Source: Lasiosphaeria ovina
Taxonomy: Eukaryota; Ascomycota; Sordariomycetes; Sordariales; Lasiosphaeriaceae
Length of the DNA stretch: 64,000 nucleotides
NCBI GenBank assembly: GCA_033439765.1
Contig: JAULSN010000001.1
Location: forward strand, 5,208,001 to 5,272,000
Direction of reading: 5' to 3'
This document shows, piece after piece, positions 32,838-44,749 of the stretch (the stretch's first letter is position 1; each line of letters begins with the position of its first letter). The position numbers and the translations under genes are program-made. The notes under the pieces are model-generated. The model had not been told where the DNA came from and searched no databases. It worked only from the letters and a program-made list of their open reading frames with translations.

Positions 32838-35800
32838 ATGGACCAGCGGAATGGCACCCGGACTTCTGTCAATCGCCAGCCTCTTAGCGACGCGACCAAC
32901 CGAGTTAATAATGCAGCCATTTTGAACGCGGCCCGCCACAAGCGCGTCGACTCCGAAATCAGCGACAAACCCAAGCCGACCACCAGAGGCTATTCTAACC
33001 CCGCTCTGTCCGCCTATCCACCCCTTAATGATCACCATCGCAGCTCCAAGCCGGCAGTCCCAAAGGTGGAAGATCCAGGACCCGTCAACCACCGTCTGTC
33101 TGCAATTACCCAGGACTCTCGCGATACAACCGAATCACGGCGCGTCTCCCAGTTCTCAAATGTCTCTTCGAATGCTTCCACGACGCGCCAACTCAAGACT
33201 CACATCGGGCCATGGCAATTGGGCAAGACATTAGGCGAGGGTACGTCGGCACGGGTCCGCCTTGCCCGGCACCGTGTTTCCCATAAGCTGGTCGCCATCA
33301 AGATTGTTGCCAAGAGCAAAGCCTACCTCACCCAATCGGGCAGTTTGGCAAACTTGGACCAGATGGATGTCCGAAACCCAACGAGCAAGTCTGACGGCGG
33401 CCTTCCTCGGATGCCCCTTGCTATCGAGCGCGAGATTGCTATTCTCAAGCTTATTGAGCATCCCAACATAATCAAACTGCACGACATTTGGGAGAACCGC
33501 GCAGAGATGTAAGATATCTTCCAACAAAACAACGTGCTTGACTTGACTAACAATTGCGCAGCTACCTGGTCACCGAGTATGTCGAAAAGGGCGACATGTA
33601 CGATTTTATGAACTGGAACGGTCCCCTAAACGAAGACGAGGCCATATATTACTTCAGGCAGATCATGAGCGCTCTGGAATATTGCCACTCTCTCAACATA
33701 TGCCACCGGGACTTGAAGCCCGAGAACATACTGCTGAAAGCTGATGGCCAGGTCAAGATTGCCGACTTTAGGATGGCGGCATTACAGCAAGACCCGGCCC
33801 ATCAGCTTAAAACAGCCTGCGGTAGTCCTCATTACGCTGCGCCGGAATTGCTTCGGCACCAGCCCTACAAGGGGTCGGCGGTGGATATCTGGAGCATGGG
33901 AGTGATTCTCTTTGCGATGCTCGCTGGTCGGCTTCCTTTCGACGAAGATGACATGAACCTCATGGCTACCAAAGCCGTGCGGGGCGAATATGAAATGCCA
34001 CCGGGTCTTACCAGAGAGGCTAAGGACCTCATCCGGAGGATCATCGTAACGCAACCGTCGCACCGGATCACGATGAAGCAAATGTGGAGACACGCGCTCA
34101 TCAAGAAGTACAACTATCTCGACGATCTCCAGAAGCCAGAGGGGCGGCCCCGGACTGTTTTTCGGAACATGGAAATCCAGCCGATCCTTGACGACGATAT
34201 CGACCCCCAAATCTTGAGGCAACTCAAATCCCTTTGGCATGGCTACTCAGAGGTGCAAATAAGAGAGAAGCTCAGCCAGGAGAGGTAAGCTAACTGATCG
34301 GTTGTCCTGTTCGGGCCACATGTTAACTATATTACAGGTCCAATGATCAGAAGCTGTTCTACTACCTTCTGTACAACCACCGGGAGAATCAGCTGGAAAA
34401 CTACAACAACGATGTCCCAATCTCCAAGAGCGACCTGCATCACGTCCGGCCACAGACCCGTGGAAAGCGCATTTCAACCTGCGAGTTCACGCAGCCAAGA
34501 CGAGGTGGCCACGCGAGAAGCATGTCCCGGTTCACTGTCATTTCCAACTTCGCAGACGCGGATGAGGTCGGGACAGTCCGGAGCTACGACCCCTTCAACT
34601 CATCTCAGATTTTGCAGCCTCGCAATTCGCAAATCAGCCATGCGAGAATTATTGTCCATCGCCATGAGTCTGACAAAGCAGCCGGCTCGGGTCCGGCCAC
34701 GGTGTTACGTTCGTACCACTCGTATAAGTCTGTCGGTAGTTCTTTCCAGCAGCGGCGGAGAATGAATTCCCAAAGAACAAATACGACGGGACAGCTCAGG
34801 TCTCCCCGAAGCGAAGCGAGTTCTATCCGTAGCCATCATAGCACACCCCGGGTTGCTCGGGTCAAGGTGAATGCTCGCTCCAGGCGTGGCGTCGACTTCT
34901 CCAGCGTTCGGAACAAAGACAATCGTCAGCAGCGTCGAAGCCGTACCAGCTCGATCGCCCCGGCTAGCATTGCAGCAAATGATACGACCTACGATCGTGA
35001 TACGTGTTCTCCGTCCAGCCCACGCAAGCAGCCAAAGTCCCACAGAACCGTTGGTACTAGATCGATGGTGGACGTTAGCAAGCCAAGGGAAGACAGCTTG
35101 ATCTGGAACGAGGAGCTGCAGCAGCTCAACCACCGTATTGCCAAACACTGCGATGAGGCCTTCGGTAGCTCCCTCATTATATCAGAGTCTACAGGGGAAA
35201 TCGGTGGAGCTCGCGAGGCCAGCCCGTTCTCCCTCTCCTTGGGTACTCCCTCTGCCACTTGGCTGCCAGAAACACCGTGTCCCGCTCAGACTGGGAACAG
35301 GTCGTCGAGTCACCCTTGGGATACCCGACCACTTCCTCCCGTTCCCTCTAACGAGACCGCCACTCCCGAGTGGAATCGAACCGAAAGCGTCAATGTCGAG
35401 CCACTGTTCCTGGCTCCAAAATACCCTAAACTCGATCCCATTCATAAGCTGTCAGCGTCGGAGCGCCGGGCTGTTTCTGAGCCAGTATATAATCACGCTG
35501 GTCGGGACATCAGACCGCTACCTCCCATCTCTGAGAACACGCCAGAGGACTGGAGGCTAAAGAATCTGAGCAAGCATCAGATTCTGGATGCCTTCCCTCC
35601 AACGCCGAGTCCCGTGGTGAACACAGGAGTAGACTATCTAACCAGGGTGGAGAATACCATTCGAGTCGTCAACTCTCCCATGGGAGCAGAAGCAGAGGAC
35701 CCAGTGAAAGTACCCGAGCCTCTGAATGTTCGAAAGGTGTCGCAAATTAGACCAGAGGTTACCAAGTCAACGCGGTCAGCTTCCCGCCAGAGCCAAGACG

Positions 35801-36779
35801 CAAACTCGCAACTCCAGGACGGCCATGGTGGTGATAATACTGCTCCAACCAAGAAACGAGTCGCCTCGTGGTTCAAGCGGTCCTCGAAAGAGGATGCAAG
35901 CAACTCCAGTTTTGTCACCGTCACGGACACGAGCTTTCAATCAAAGGAGACGAGCAGCAACGCAAATGACAATCAGCCATATCGATCAGACTCGCGGTCA
36001 ACCAACCGGGCATCGATGCCTCAGGCGAGCAAGAAGAAGGCATTCAGCTTTTCATTCTGGAAGGGTGCCAAGAACGAGCCGGCAATGTCGCTTGCAAGTA
36101 TGTATTTGCATCAAAAGTCATCTCTTTGTCGTGATAGATATCGAAACTCTAATCCTTTCACAGGCGCTAATTACGAGGATGCGTGGTATCCCGAAGATGA
36201 AAAGTCGGTGCGGCCAAAGCCAAGCAAAAAGGCTCTTAGCATTGCTGGAAGCGCTGCCCAGAGCGTATGGTGCGACAACGACGTGGGAACTCGAAAGATT
36301 GAGGTCCATCAGAACTGGCTAGCTCGATTGTTCCGGGTAAAGCCGGCGACGAGATATCTCTGCTTTACGGCGCCGAAGCGGCGAGCCCGTCAAGAAGTGG
36401 CAATTCTGCTCAGGGAATGGCGCAAGTACGGCATCAAGGACGTGGAGACGGACAAGGAGCGGAATATTGTCTTTGCGCGTGTTAGCGCAAAGAATTGTGA
36501 GTTGCCTCTTGACCCAAATTGTGTCTGGCTGTGATCAAGTGCTAACATATAGATGAAGATCTCAACCTGAAGGAAGTTTCGTTCGCCGTCGAGCTCATGA
36601 CGGTGATTGAGCATGGCAAGCGAAACCCACTTAGCATTGCCCGCTTCACGCAGGAGAGGGGGGCGGCTAGCAGCTTCCACAAGGTTGTCGATGCGATGAA
36701 TTCGACATTCAGCAGCCGCGCTCTTCTCGTTACCGACAAGCGCAAGGCCGGTATGATGATCAAGACGCTGAACTCGTAA
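32838..36779 (+). CDS. Gin4/Hsl1/Nim1-type protein kinase with DFG changed to DFR
   Basis: This resembles the septin- and cell-cycle-linked kinases (Gin4, Kcc4, Hsl1, Cdr1/Cdr2) that organise septins and inhibit Wee1. Five exons (32838-33508, 33562-34284, 34338-36097, 36164-36496, 36553-36779) give 1237 residues; introns are 53, 53, 66 and 56 nt. The kinase domain spans about 120-430: LGEGTSARVRLARH, VAIKIV with Lys155, HRDLKPEN with Asp274, APELLRH, and a UBA-like segment (LRQLKSLWHGY) after it. The activation-loop start reads ADFRMAALQ, with Arg294 from AGG in place of the near-invariant glycine. A long disordered Ser-rich middle follows. The C-terminal end (YLCFTAPKRRARQEVAILLR, FAVELMTVIEHGKR, SRALLVTDKRKAG) looks like a KA1-type membrane-binding domain. 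The 66-nt intron is stop-free and in frame, so retention would add 22 residues. Confidence 0.9.
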
Positions 36780-37702
36780 CCACGACGATTGCAGCGCGCC
36801 TCGCGCATACATGATTTAGCTGTCCTTCTTGTCGGGCGTTGGTGGATTATTTGTTACGGTGTGTCGATTATTTCACCTTGGGCTTTCTCGGGCATCGGTG
36901 CTGTATGTGGGGATATTACCGTCGTCTCCTTCGACGATTGGCTTTATTTGGAGGGCCTTGGTTACTCGACAGTATCAGTTGTTCTTGGAGCAGACGATAC
37001 CAGTTGGAGAGGTCAGGCTAAGGCTCTTGGATGGAAATCAAAAAGGAGGGAAGGAACACGGGTTGTCATATTGTGTTCACAATATTGTCAGATTACTTTG
37101 AGAGTTTTGTATTGGAACGGGTGGTGAGAGCCACTGAAAAGGGGTTAGGGGTTCTTACTACGGGGTATAAAATAGAGCCGGAGAGATAAGTAATGCAGGG
37201 CGCTTTGTTCTCCTTAGTCTGCGCGTTTATTTGCACAGGGTTGGGGAGATTTAATAGAGAATAATGACAAAACCCAAAGCACGGGAGTGATGGCAATTGA
37301 AGTCAAGATACTTTGCCAATCCGTCCGATGCACATTATAAGTTAGGCAGCGACTCTTTCCGCTTTGGTTCTAAAATGAGGTGTGTTTAGGCAAAGGGTTT
37401 TCTATCGATTTCTGTTCCGTGTCGGAAAGTTCCGGACAACCCGAAGGCCTAGGGGTTCGTGCGGTGTTTGCGGAACAAAATTTTTTTTCCAGTTCGTGAT
37501 CGTGCCCCAACTCTGCCGCATCTCGCCGCCTCCATCATTGTTTCGTGTCAAGGTGTTGCAGCTCAGTGCCAGTGCCTCCCTAGCTCTTCCCACAAACCTA
37601 AGGTCGCTTCCTAGACATTTGCAAGCCGCAGCACGCCAATTGGCACTTTTGGGGCCCCTGGGCAGAAACGAAACAAGGCAACCTAGCGTCACGTCAGTCA
37701 TC
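36780..37702. other. intergenic upstream of fumarase
   Basis: 3' flank of the kinase gene and fumarase promoter. The plus frame open from 37382 runs into fumarase but lacks protein-like conservation before 37703. No separate gene was seen. Confidence 0.5.
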
Positions 37703-39562
37703 ATGCTTCGATCGGTACGAGCGGCCGGGCCCGCAGGGCGAGCGTGCCTTGCTAGGCCGAGGACCTCGACGAGTCGCCTGAGCACATGTCTGCCAACTTC
37801 CACAACGGCCGCATGCAGCAGCGCTCCCCTCTCCTCAATTACCAAACCTTCCTCTCGCCTGTCCGCCCTAGCAATCCAACGCCCGACCCAGAGATACTTC
37901 CACGCCAGCTCCTCCAGCATGGCTGCCAACACAAGAACCGAGAGCGATGCCTTTGGCGAGGTCCAGGTCCCCGCCGACAAGTACTGGGGCGCCCAGACAG
38001 AGCGCTCCCTCGAGAACTTTCGCATCAACCAGCCCCAGGACCGTATGCCCCCGCCCATTGTCAAGGCCTTTGGCATCCTCAAGGGCGCTGCCGCGACGGT
38101 GAATATGCGCTTCGGTCTGGGTAAATAATATAATATTCATTTAAATAAATAAAATCCCTCTTTACTTTCCCTCATCCTTTCTCCTCTACCCCCCTCACAT
38201 ACACCCAACTCGCGCACGACCGCGACATATATCGTACAATGGCTGGCCGAAGCTCACCACCAGCCCCTCTTCTACAGACCCCGCCATCGGCCAGGCTATC
38301 CAGCAGGCGGCAAAGGAGGTGGCCGACCTCAAGTTGCTCGACCATTTCCCGCTCGTGGTGTGGCAGACGGGCTCGGGCACGCAGTCCAACATGAACGCCA
38401 ACGAGGTCATCAGCAACCGGGCCATCGAGATCCTAGGCGGCACCATGGGCTCCAAGAAGCCGGTGCACCCCAACGATCACGTCAACCGCTCTGCCTCGTC
38501 CAACGACACCTTCCCGACCGTCATGCACATCGCCGCCATCCTCGAGCTTGAGGGCGAGCTGCTCCCAGCGCTGCGCAGCCTTCGCGCGGCTCTGCAGACC
38601 AAGGTGGACGAGTTCGAGGCCAAGAAGATTATCAAGATTGGACGCACTCATCTCCAAGATGCCACACCCCTCACCCTGGCGCAGGAGTTCAGCGGCTACG
38701 TCGCGCAGCTCGAGATGGGCATCCGGCGAGTCGAGAGCGCGCTGCCGGACCTGCGCCTCTTGGCGCAGGGCGGCACTGCGGTCGGTACGGGTATCAACAC
38801 GTTCGAGGGCTTCGCCGAGGCTATCGCGGAGGAGGTCACCAAGATGACGGGCACGGAGTTCAAGACTGCGCCCAACAAGTTCGAGGCTCTGGCGGCCCAC
38901 GATGCCGTCGTTCACGCCTCTGGCAGCCTGAATACGCTGGCAACTTCGCTCACCAAGATCGCCCAGGACATTCGGTACCTGGGCAGCGGACCGCGGTGCG
39001 GGCTCGGCGAGCTGATCCTGCCCGAGAACGAGCCGGGTAGCTCCATCATGCCCGGCAAGGTCAACCCGACACAGTGTGAGGCGCTCACCATGTTGTGCGC
39101 CCAGGTCATGGGCAACCACGTCGCATGCACGATCGGCGGCATGAACGGCCAGTTCGAGCTGAATGTGTACAAACCCCTGATCATCCGCAACCTGCTGCAC
39201 AGCACCCGCCTGCTGGCGGACGGCATGCGCAGCTTTGAGAAGAATCTGGTGGAGGGTCTGCAGGCGAACGAGGAGAAGATTGCCAGCATCATGAAGGAGT
39301 CGTACGTTTTCCCCGATCCCCCCTCTGCAAATTCCCGCGGGAAGACACGTACTAAGACAATATGCTTTACAGGCTCATGCTGGTGACTTGCCTCAATCCC
39401 AAAATTGGCTATGACATGGCCAGCAAGGTGGCCAAGCACGCACACAAGAAGGGCCTGACGCTCAAGCAGAGTGCCATGGAGCTCAAGGCGCTGACAGAGG
39501 AAGAGTTTGACACGCTCGTGAAGCCCGAGCTGATGATCGGCCCTTCGCCCTACAAGGGGTAG
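37703..39562 (+). CDS. FUM1: fumarate hydratase (class II fumarase), mitochondrial
   Basis: Fumarase interconverts fumarate and L-malate in the TCA cycle. Exons 37703-38120, 38278-39301 and 39373-39562 give 543 residues; introns are 157 nt (GTAAAT...ACAG) and 71 nt (GTACGT...ACAG). The first 70 residues are rich in Arg, Ser, Thr and Ala without acidic residues and act as a mitochondrial presequence, ending near [10 protein letters not shown]. Family marks are [22 protein letters not shown] and [21 protein letters not shown], and the signature [13 protein letters not shown] at about 392, with the catalytic serine loop. An internal ATG at residue 73 (37919) begins [13 protein letters not shown], where mature fumarases start, so a cytosolic form could arise there. 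In eukaryotes fumarase is commonly dual-targeted from one gene. Confidence 0.96.
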
Positions 39563-40941
39563 ACTGCTCGACCCACTCGACAGAGCGACGAAGAGGCAAA
39601 GAGCGCCCGCGGTGACAGCGTTGATGCCTTCAACGCTTAAAGCCTGCCGCGGACCAGCCATGCCGCCGCTGTGTACAACCACTCTTTGACGTGTTATGAT
39701 GATATTGTTTGTGCAAAGTAATAGATACCAGTACATACATATCCAAAGATTGATCCATCTAGAATCATTTGCAGCCAGCTGTCAAAGCCATGCAGCCGGC
39801 TTCTTGCAGCAGACAGGGTACGTAGATTAATGTGTTCTGGGACGAATTGATGTGGGTTCCATCGTAGGTTCTCGGAAAGTGTCGGCACGAAAGGAACCCC
39901 ACCATCCCCATTCCCCATTCCCCATCCCCCAGAACCTCGGCTCTGGGGCTCCGGTAGACCGGAGCTGCTGAGTGACCGACCTCGGGCCCCTACCCCTGCC
40001 CTTGCCCTAGTTCGCTAGAGCTATCCATTGAGAGAGGACAGGTGCAGCTAACCTGCTGAGCCTGTGAACGATATCGGCGTAGAGTCTACCTAGGTATGTA
40101 CAAGAAGGTACAATACAATGGGTAAAGAAATCAAGAGACGGTCTGCAACCTTTGGTTATGACTTTTCGAGTTTGGACTAGAGAAGCGAGAATTCTAGGGG
40201 TGGAGCGATTGATTGCCATTGAATGGCGGGGTTGACTTACCCCAATGGCCTCCTCACTCCCCGCCGACCACTGTCTGAAGTGACGGTGGTCTTACACAAT
40301 GGAATACAACCTAGCGCCCAGACCAATTCGCATGTGACGGGCCAGAGGAACTCGGAGATACTATTAGAGACGAGGATGCAGTGGCTTGCTACAAGACTCG
40401 TCGGCGCACGCAGTGCATGGAAACGGTATGAAGGCCGCCAAGCCGATCAGCCACCCGCCTTATCCCCCACGGGCCAACCCACATGTCTGTAGCGTAGTGT
40501 GTAGCACAAGATCGTGTGGGGATTTGCCATTGAGCGCCCTACTCTTTTTCGTCGTCATCTTGTTGGTCTCGCCGCATGCGGTCGGGGACTTGCCACGCAC
40601 ACGCACACGCACATTCACAGCAGGCCCAGGACTTGTAGAGCACGTGCAGGTGTAGTAGGTCTGCTGCTGCCCGGTCTAGCAGAGAATTAGTATCCTTACG
40701 GAGTAGTCGTCGTCGGCCTAGAGAGAAAGAGTGAGTCAGGGGTGTCCTCGCAGCTTTAAGCTTCCGCTGCCCCGTCTCCTTCTCAGCTGCTCCGTACCAC
40801 CTCGTTTGTTGTATCCATTTCTCCTGTTTGGCATTGCCCGTACCCGTCCAATTGCACACCTCGCGCCTCTTCTCGGCTCTTTTCGGTACTTGGCCATCTT
40901 CTCGGTAAGGTCGCGCTGTCTGATGACTGGTTGAGCACGCA

Positions 40942-40948
40942 TATAAAG
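40942..40948 (+). promoter_or_regulatory. candidate TATA box of malate synthase
   Basis: TATAAAG about 300 bp upstream of the ATG at 41251, followed by a CT-rich tract at 41000-41070. Position and strand fit a core promoter with a leader of roughly 200 nt or more. Confidence 0.4.
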
Positions 40949-41078
40949 AAAAAGAAACGGCCCGGGGGAAGAGCATCGTGACACGTGAAGTGCCGTTCCG
41001 TTCTGTCTCCATACTTCCTCCCATCTGCTCTCTCTCTCTCACTCCGCCACTCACTCACTCGCTCACTCATTCACACTG

Positions 41079-41080
<2 letters not shown>

Positions 41081-41118
<38 letters not shown>

Positions 41119-41119
41119 T

Positions 41120-41156
<37 letters not shown>

Positions 41157-41167
41157 CCATCATCATT
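41081..41167 (+). repeat. (ATC)n microsatellite in the malate synthase leader
   Basis: About 29 trinucleotide units with two single-base interruptions, ending some 84 bp before the start codon. It is probably transcribed as part of the 5' UTR. Confidence 0.9.
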
Positions 41168-41250
41168 CATCGGCAGAAGGAAACAACCACCAGTGATTCC
41201 AATCTAACCGAGGTAAATAGTCCAGACAAAGCAAAATAAACACCGCCGCC

Positions 41251-43120
41251 ATGGCCAGCACCGACACCATCCTCCAGGGCGTGAACGTCTTGGGGCCCGT
41301 CAACGAGAGCCAAAAGAAGATCCTCACGCCCAAGGCCCTAGCCTTCTTGGCTCTGTTGCACCGCTCCTTCAACCCTACACGCAAGGCTCTCCTCGAGCGC
41401 CGCAAGGCCCGCCAGGCCGAGCTCGACCGTGGCGTGCTGCCCGATTTCCTGCCCGAGACCAAGCACATCCGCGAGAACGCGACATGGAAGGGCGCGGCCC
41501 CGGCTCCCGGTCTCGTCGACCGCCGCGTCGAGATCACGGGCCCCACCGACCGCAAGATGGTCGTCAACGCCCTCAACTCGGACGTGTGGACCTACATGGC
41601 CGACTTTGAAGGTGCGTGGCGGAGAGGTGGCTTGTAGGGGGCGGGGAGGATGTTTGCTTGGCTAACAATGGCCGCCTTTTCATGAAAAACAGATTCGAGC
41701 GCGCCCACATGGGAAAACATGGTCAACGGCCAGGTAAACTTGTATGACGCGGTGCGGCGGCAGGTAGACTTCAAGCAAGGGTCCAAGGAGTACAAGCTGC
41801 GGATGGACCGGACGCTGCCGACGCTCATCGTGCGGCCGCGCGGGTGGCACCTCGAGGAGAAGCACGTCACGGTCGACGGCGAGCCCATGAGCGGCTCCCT
41901 GTTCGATTTTGGCCTGTACTTCTACCACAGCGCCTTTGAGTCGGTCAAGCAGGGCTTCGGGCCCTACTTCTACCTGCCCAAGATGGAGTCGCACCTCGAG
42001 GCGCGGCTGTGGAATGACGTCTTCAACCTGGCCCAGGACACCATCGGCATGTCGCGCGGGACCATCCGGGGCACCGTGCTGGTCGAGACCATCCTGGCCG
42101 CCTTCGAGATGGACGAGATCATCTACGAGCTGCGCGACCACAGCTCCGGGCTCAACTGCGGGCGCTGGGACTACATCTTCAGTGTCATCAAGAAGTTCCG
42201 CCAGAACTCGAGCTTCGTGCTGCCCGACCGCGGCTGCATCACCATGACGGTGCCCTTCATGGACGCCTACGTCAAGCTGCTCATCCAGACGTGCCACAAG
42301 CGGGGCGTCCACGCCATGGGCGGCATGGCCGCCCAGATCCCCATCAAGGACGACGCGGCCGCCAACGACAAGGCCATGGACGGCGTGCGCGCCGACAAGC
42401 TGCGCGAGGTCCGCGCCGGCCACGACGGCACCTGGGTCGCCCACCCCGCCCTCGCCCAGATCGCCATCGACATCTTCAACAAGCACATGCCCACCCCCAA
42501 CCAGCTCTTTGTCCGCCGCGAGGACGTCCAGGTCGGCCAGAACGACCTCCTCAACATGAACGTCCCCGGCCAGGTCACCGAGGAGGGCATCCGCAAAAAC
42601 CTGAGCATCGGCCTCGGCTACATGGAGGCCTGGATCCGCGGCGTGGGCTGCGTGCCCATCAACTATCTGATGTGCGTTTGTTTCCCTTCTAGCGTCTCTC
42701 CGTGTCACTGTTACGCCTCAACCATGTGCACATATACTGACAAAAACACAGGGAGGACGCCGCCACCGCTGAGGTCTCGCGCAGCCAGCTGTGGCAGTGG
42801 GTGCGCCACGGCGTCACCACGGCCGAGGGCAAGCGCGTCGACAAGCAGTACGCGCTCAAGCTGCTCAAGGAGCAGGCGGCCCAGCTCGCCGCCAACGCGC
42901 CAAAGGGCAATAAGTTCCAGCTCGCCGCCCAGTACCTTGCCGGCCAGGTCACGGGCGAGGACTATGCTGATTTCTTGACCTCGTATGTTTTTTTCTCCCT
43001 CCCTTATTTTTTTTTTTTTGGGGGGGGTGGGTTAGGTTGTGTTGCTGATCTGAGTGTGACAGGCTGCTTTATAACGAGATTACCGTCGCCGGAAGCCCGA
43101 GGCCAGCTGCCAAGTTGTAA
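41251..43120 (+). CDS. MLS1: malate synthase, peroxisomal/glyoxysomal
   Basis: Malate synthase condenses glyoxylate with acetyl-CoA to give malate, the second dedicated step of the glyoxylate cycle, allowing growth on acetate and fatty acids. Four exons (41251-41611, 41693-42671, 42752-42982, 43063-43120) give 542 residues, the normal size. Introns are 81, 80, 80 and 80 nt in class (three in total: 41612-41692, 42672-42751, 42983-43062) with GTGCGT, GTGCGT and GTATGT donors. The family signature [16 protein letters not shown] is intact, as are [17 protein letters not shown] and [15 protein letters not shown]. The last exon ends PAAKL; the terminal AKL is a type 1 peroxisomal targeting signal. 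The Neurospora orthologue is acu-9. Expression is expected to respond to acetate. Confidence 0.96.
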
Positions 43121-44749
43121 GACTTGTTTTCTAGGTTTTGTGTGATTTGGGTGTGTGAGGGATGGAGAGAGCGAGTTGGTGAACGGGGAGAAGTCGGTTG
43201 TTGTTGATGATGTTGCCGTTGTAAGTACTTCCACCAGGCCACGACCTGGAAGGGCTGAGAGAGTCGGAGAGAGACAAAGAATGTATTAACGCACTAGAAA
43301 TGCTTGGTTGTTTACTTCCTTTTCGTTGCGCTTCCTGTTGGACGAAGACAATTTGTCTTCTGTATCTACAATATAACATTTACAATAAATATAAATAAAT
43401 AAATAAGCAGGATATGTTCTCACTTCTCTTACGTCCCCCTTTATTCGTCAATTCTCTGTTCTTCCCATCTTGCTCTGTTTTGTTCTCTCGGAGGTAAGCA
43501 CGGCTGTGTACCTCTCTCTGTGCTTCTCATTCTGTGTTGAGTGTGTCTATGTGCAAGCGCAAGTGCGTGTATGTGTGTGAGTACGGGTGCTAGCATGGGT
43601 GCGAGCATGGGCGTGTAAGGGTGTATAAGTGTATGGTACGTGTGTAGAGGTAGCTCAGCGAGATCTTGCTTTCATCGAAACACGCAACAGTATAGACGAA
43701 ACCGTCCAAGGCCTATCTATCATGGTCAAATGCCAGAATGTTGAGGCTCTGTGCGAGTCTCCTGCTTTTGACACGGGGGGTGAATACTATTTGGCTTATT
43801 TACCCCCGGCTGCTTTCCATATGTTGGGAATAGTCTAGGTAGATACCTAGGTATTTTCCTCGGATAATCCACCCTTCGTGACCACGTCCTCAACTTGGGC
43901 GTGAAACCACAGGCCAAATAGGCAACAACGCAACTCCTGTTGCTACGGCGGCGGACACGGACACGAACACGAGCACGGTATAACCTTGTTGGTCTTTCTG
44001 TCTCTTTCCTGCTGCATCATGCCTTGGACCGAACTGGGCCGAACCCGACTGCGGGTCAGGAACAGGCAGCCTGGAGCATGATGGAAGTCATGACGCAACG
44101 ACGGCATGCCGTCAAGGGCTCGATGGGCAGGTGGGTGTATCTCACGCCATGCTCGTCAAAGTGGCTTGCCAACTCTGGTCATGGGAGTGGTTTTGGCGCC
44201 CCGGCTGGTAGGTGGAATCTAGTTAGGTACCTTAGGTACCTTAGGTACTGACTGGCTCAGTGGCTGGACGTGGACATGGCTGATCGGGTAGATCCACGGA
44301 AAGTTCAAAATAATTGAAAGCCTCGTGACTGTGTACAATCCTGTCCTTTGCCTCTTGTGATCGATCGACTCGTCCCTTTTTACTAGGCACGTTCTTGTTT
44401 CTTTATCACGGCCCCAAACCGTCTCACTTGGCGTCACCGTCCTGAGTAGTGTGGGATGGCAAGTTGGTTAGTTAGATTGAGGTACTGGTAGTTTTCGATT
44501 TCATCGCGCTGGTCACGAGACATGGGTGAGTATCTAGATAGCCATTTCCGTATGGAAATGTGTGATACCGTACGAATATTGTTCATTGCCGGCTATGAAA
44601 TCCCGCCAAAACAGTCCCAGATAGTCCTCCGAAGTAAATAGCGAGCGAGCCCACGATAACGAACGAACCTCTTCGACGTAATAGCAGCCCGTAACGGCCC
44701 TCCCTGCCATCCAAGACAGAATTCCCACTTGGAAAAAACCACGCCGTAA
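43121..44749. other. intergenic, no gene seen
   Basis: 3' flanks of malate synthase (+) and the CFEM-like gene (-). It has GTGTGTAT-rich DNA around 43490-43650 and a three-unit 9-bp repeat at 44223-44249. Confidence 0.5.
44223..44249. repeat. TTAGGTACC tandem, three units
   Basis: Three 9-bp units (the last ends in T). Each contains GGTACC/CCTAGGTA-like words that recur in fungal intergenic DNA. Confidence 0.8.

Larger units (their letters stand above)
39563..41250. other. intergenic between fumarase and malate synthase
   Basis: It holds the fumarase 3' flank and the malate synthase promoter and leader, including a TACGGAGTA element at 40697-40705, CACACG-type repeats near 40595-40615 and a long ATC repeat. 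No further gene was seen. Confidence 0.5.

Noticed and set aside
41680..42708. 342-codon minus-strand frame across malate synthase
   Set aside because: Shadow of exon 2; its composition (Asp/His/Val/Gly) is typical of antisense GC-rich DNA.
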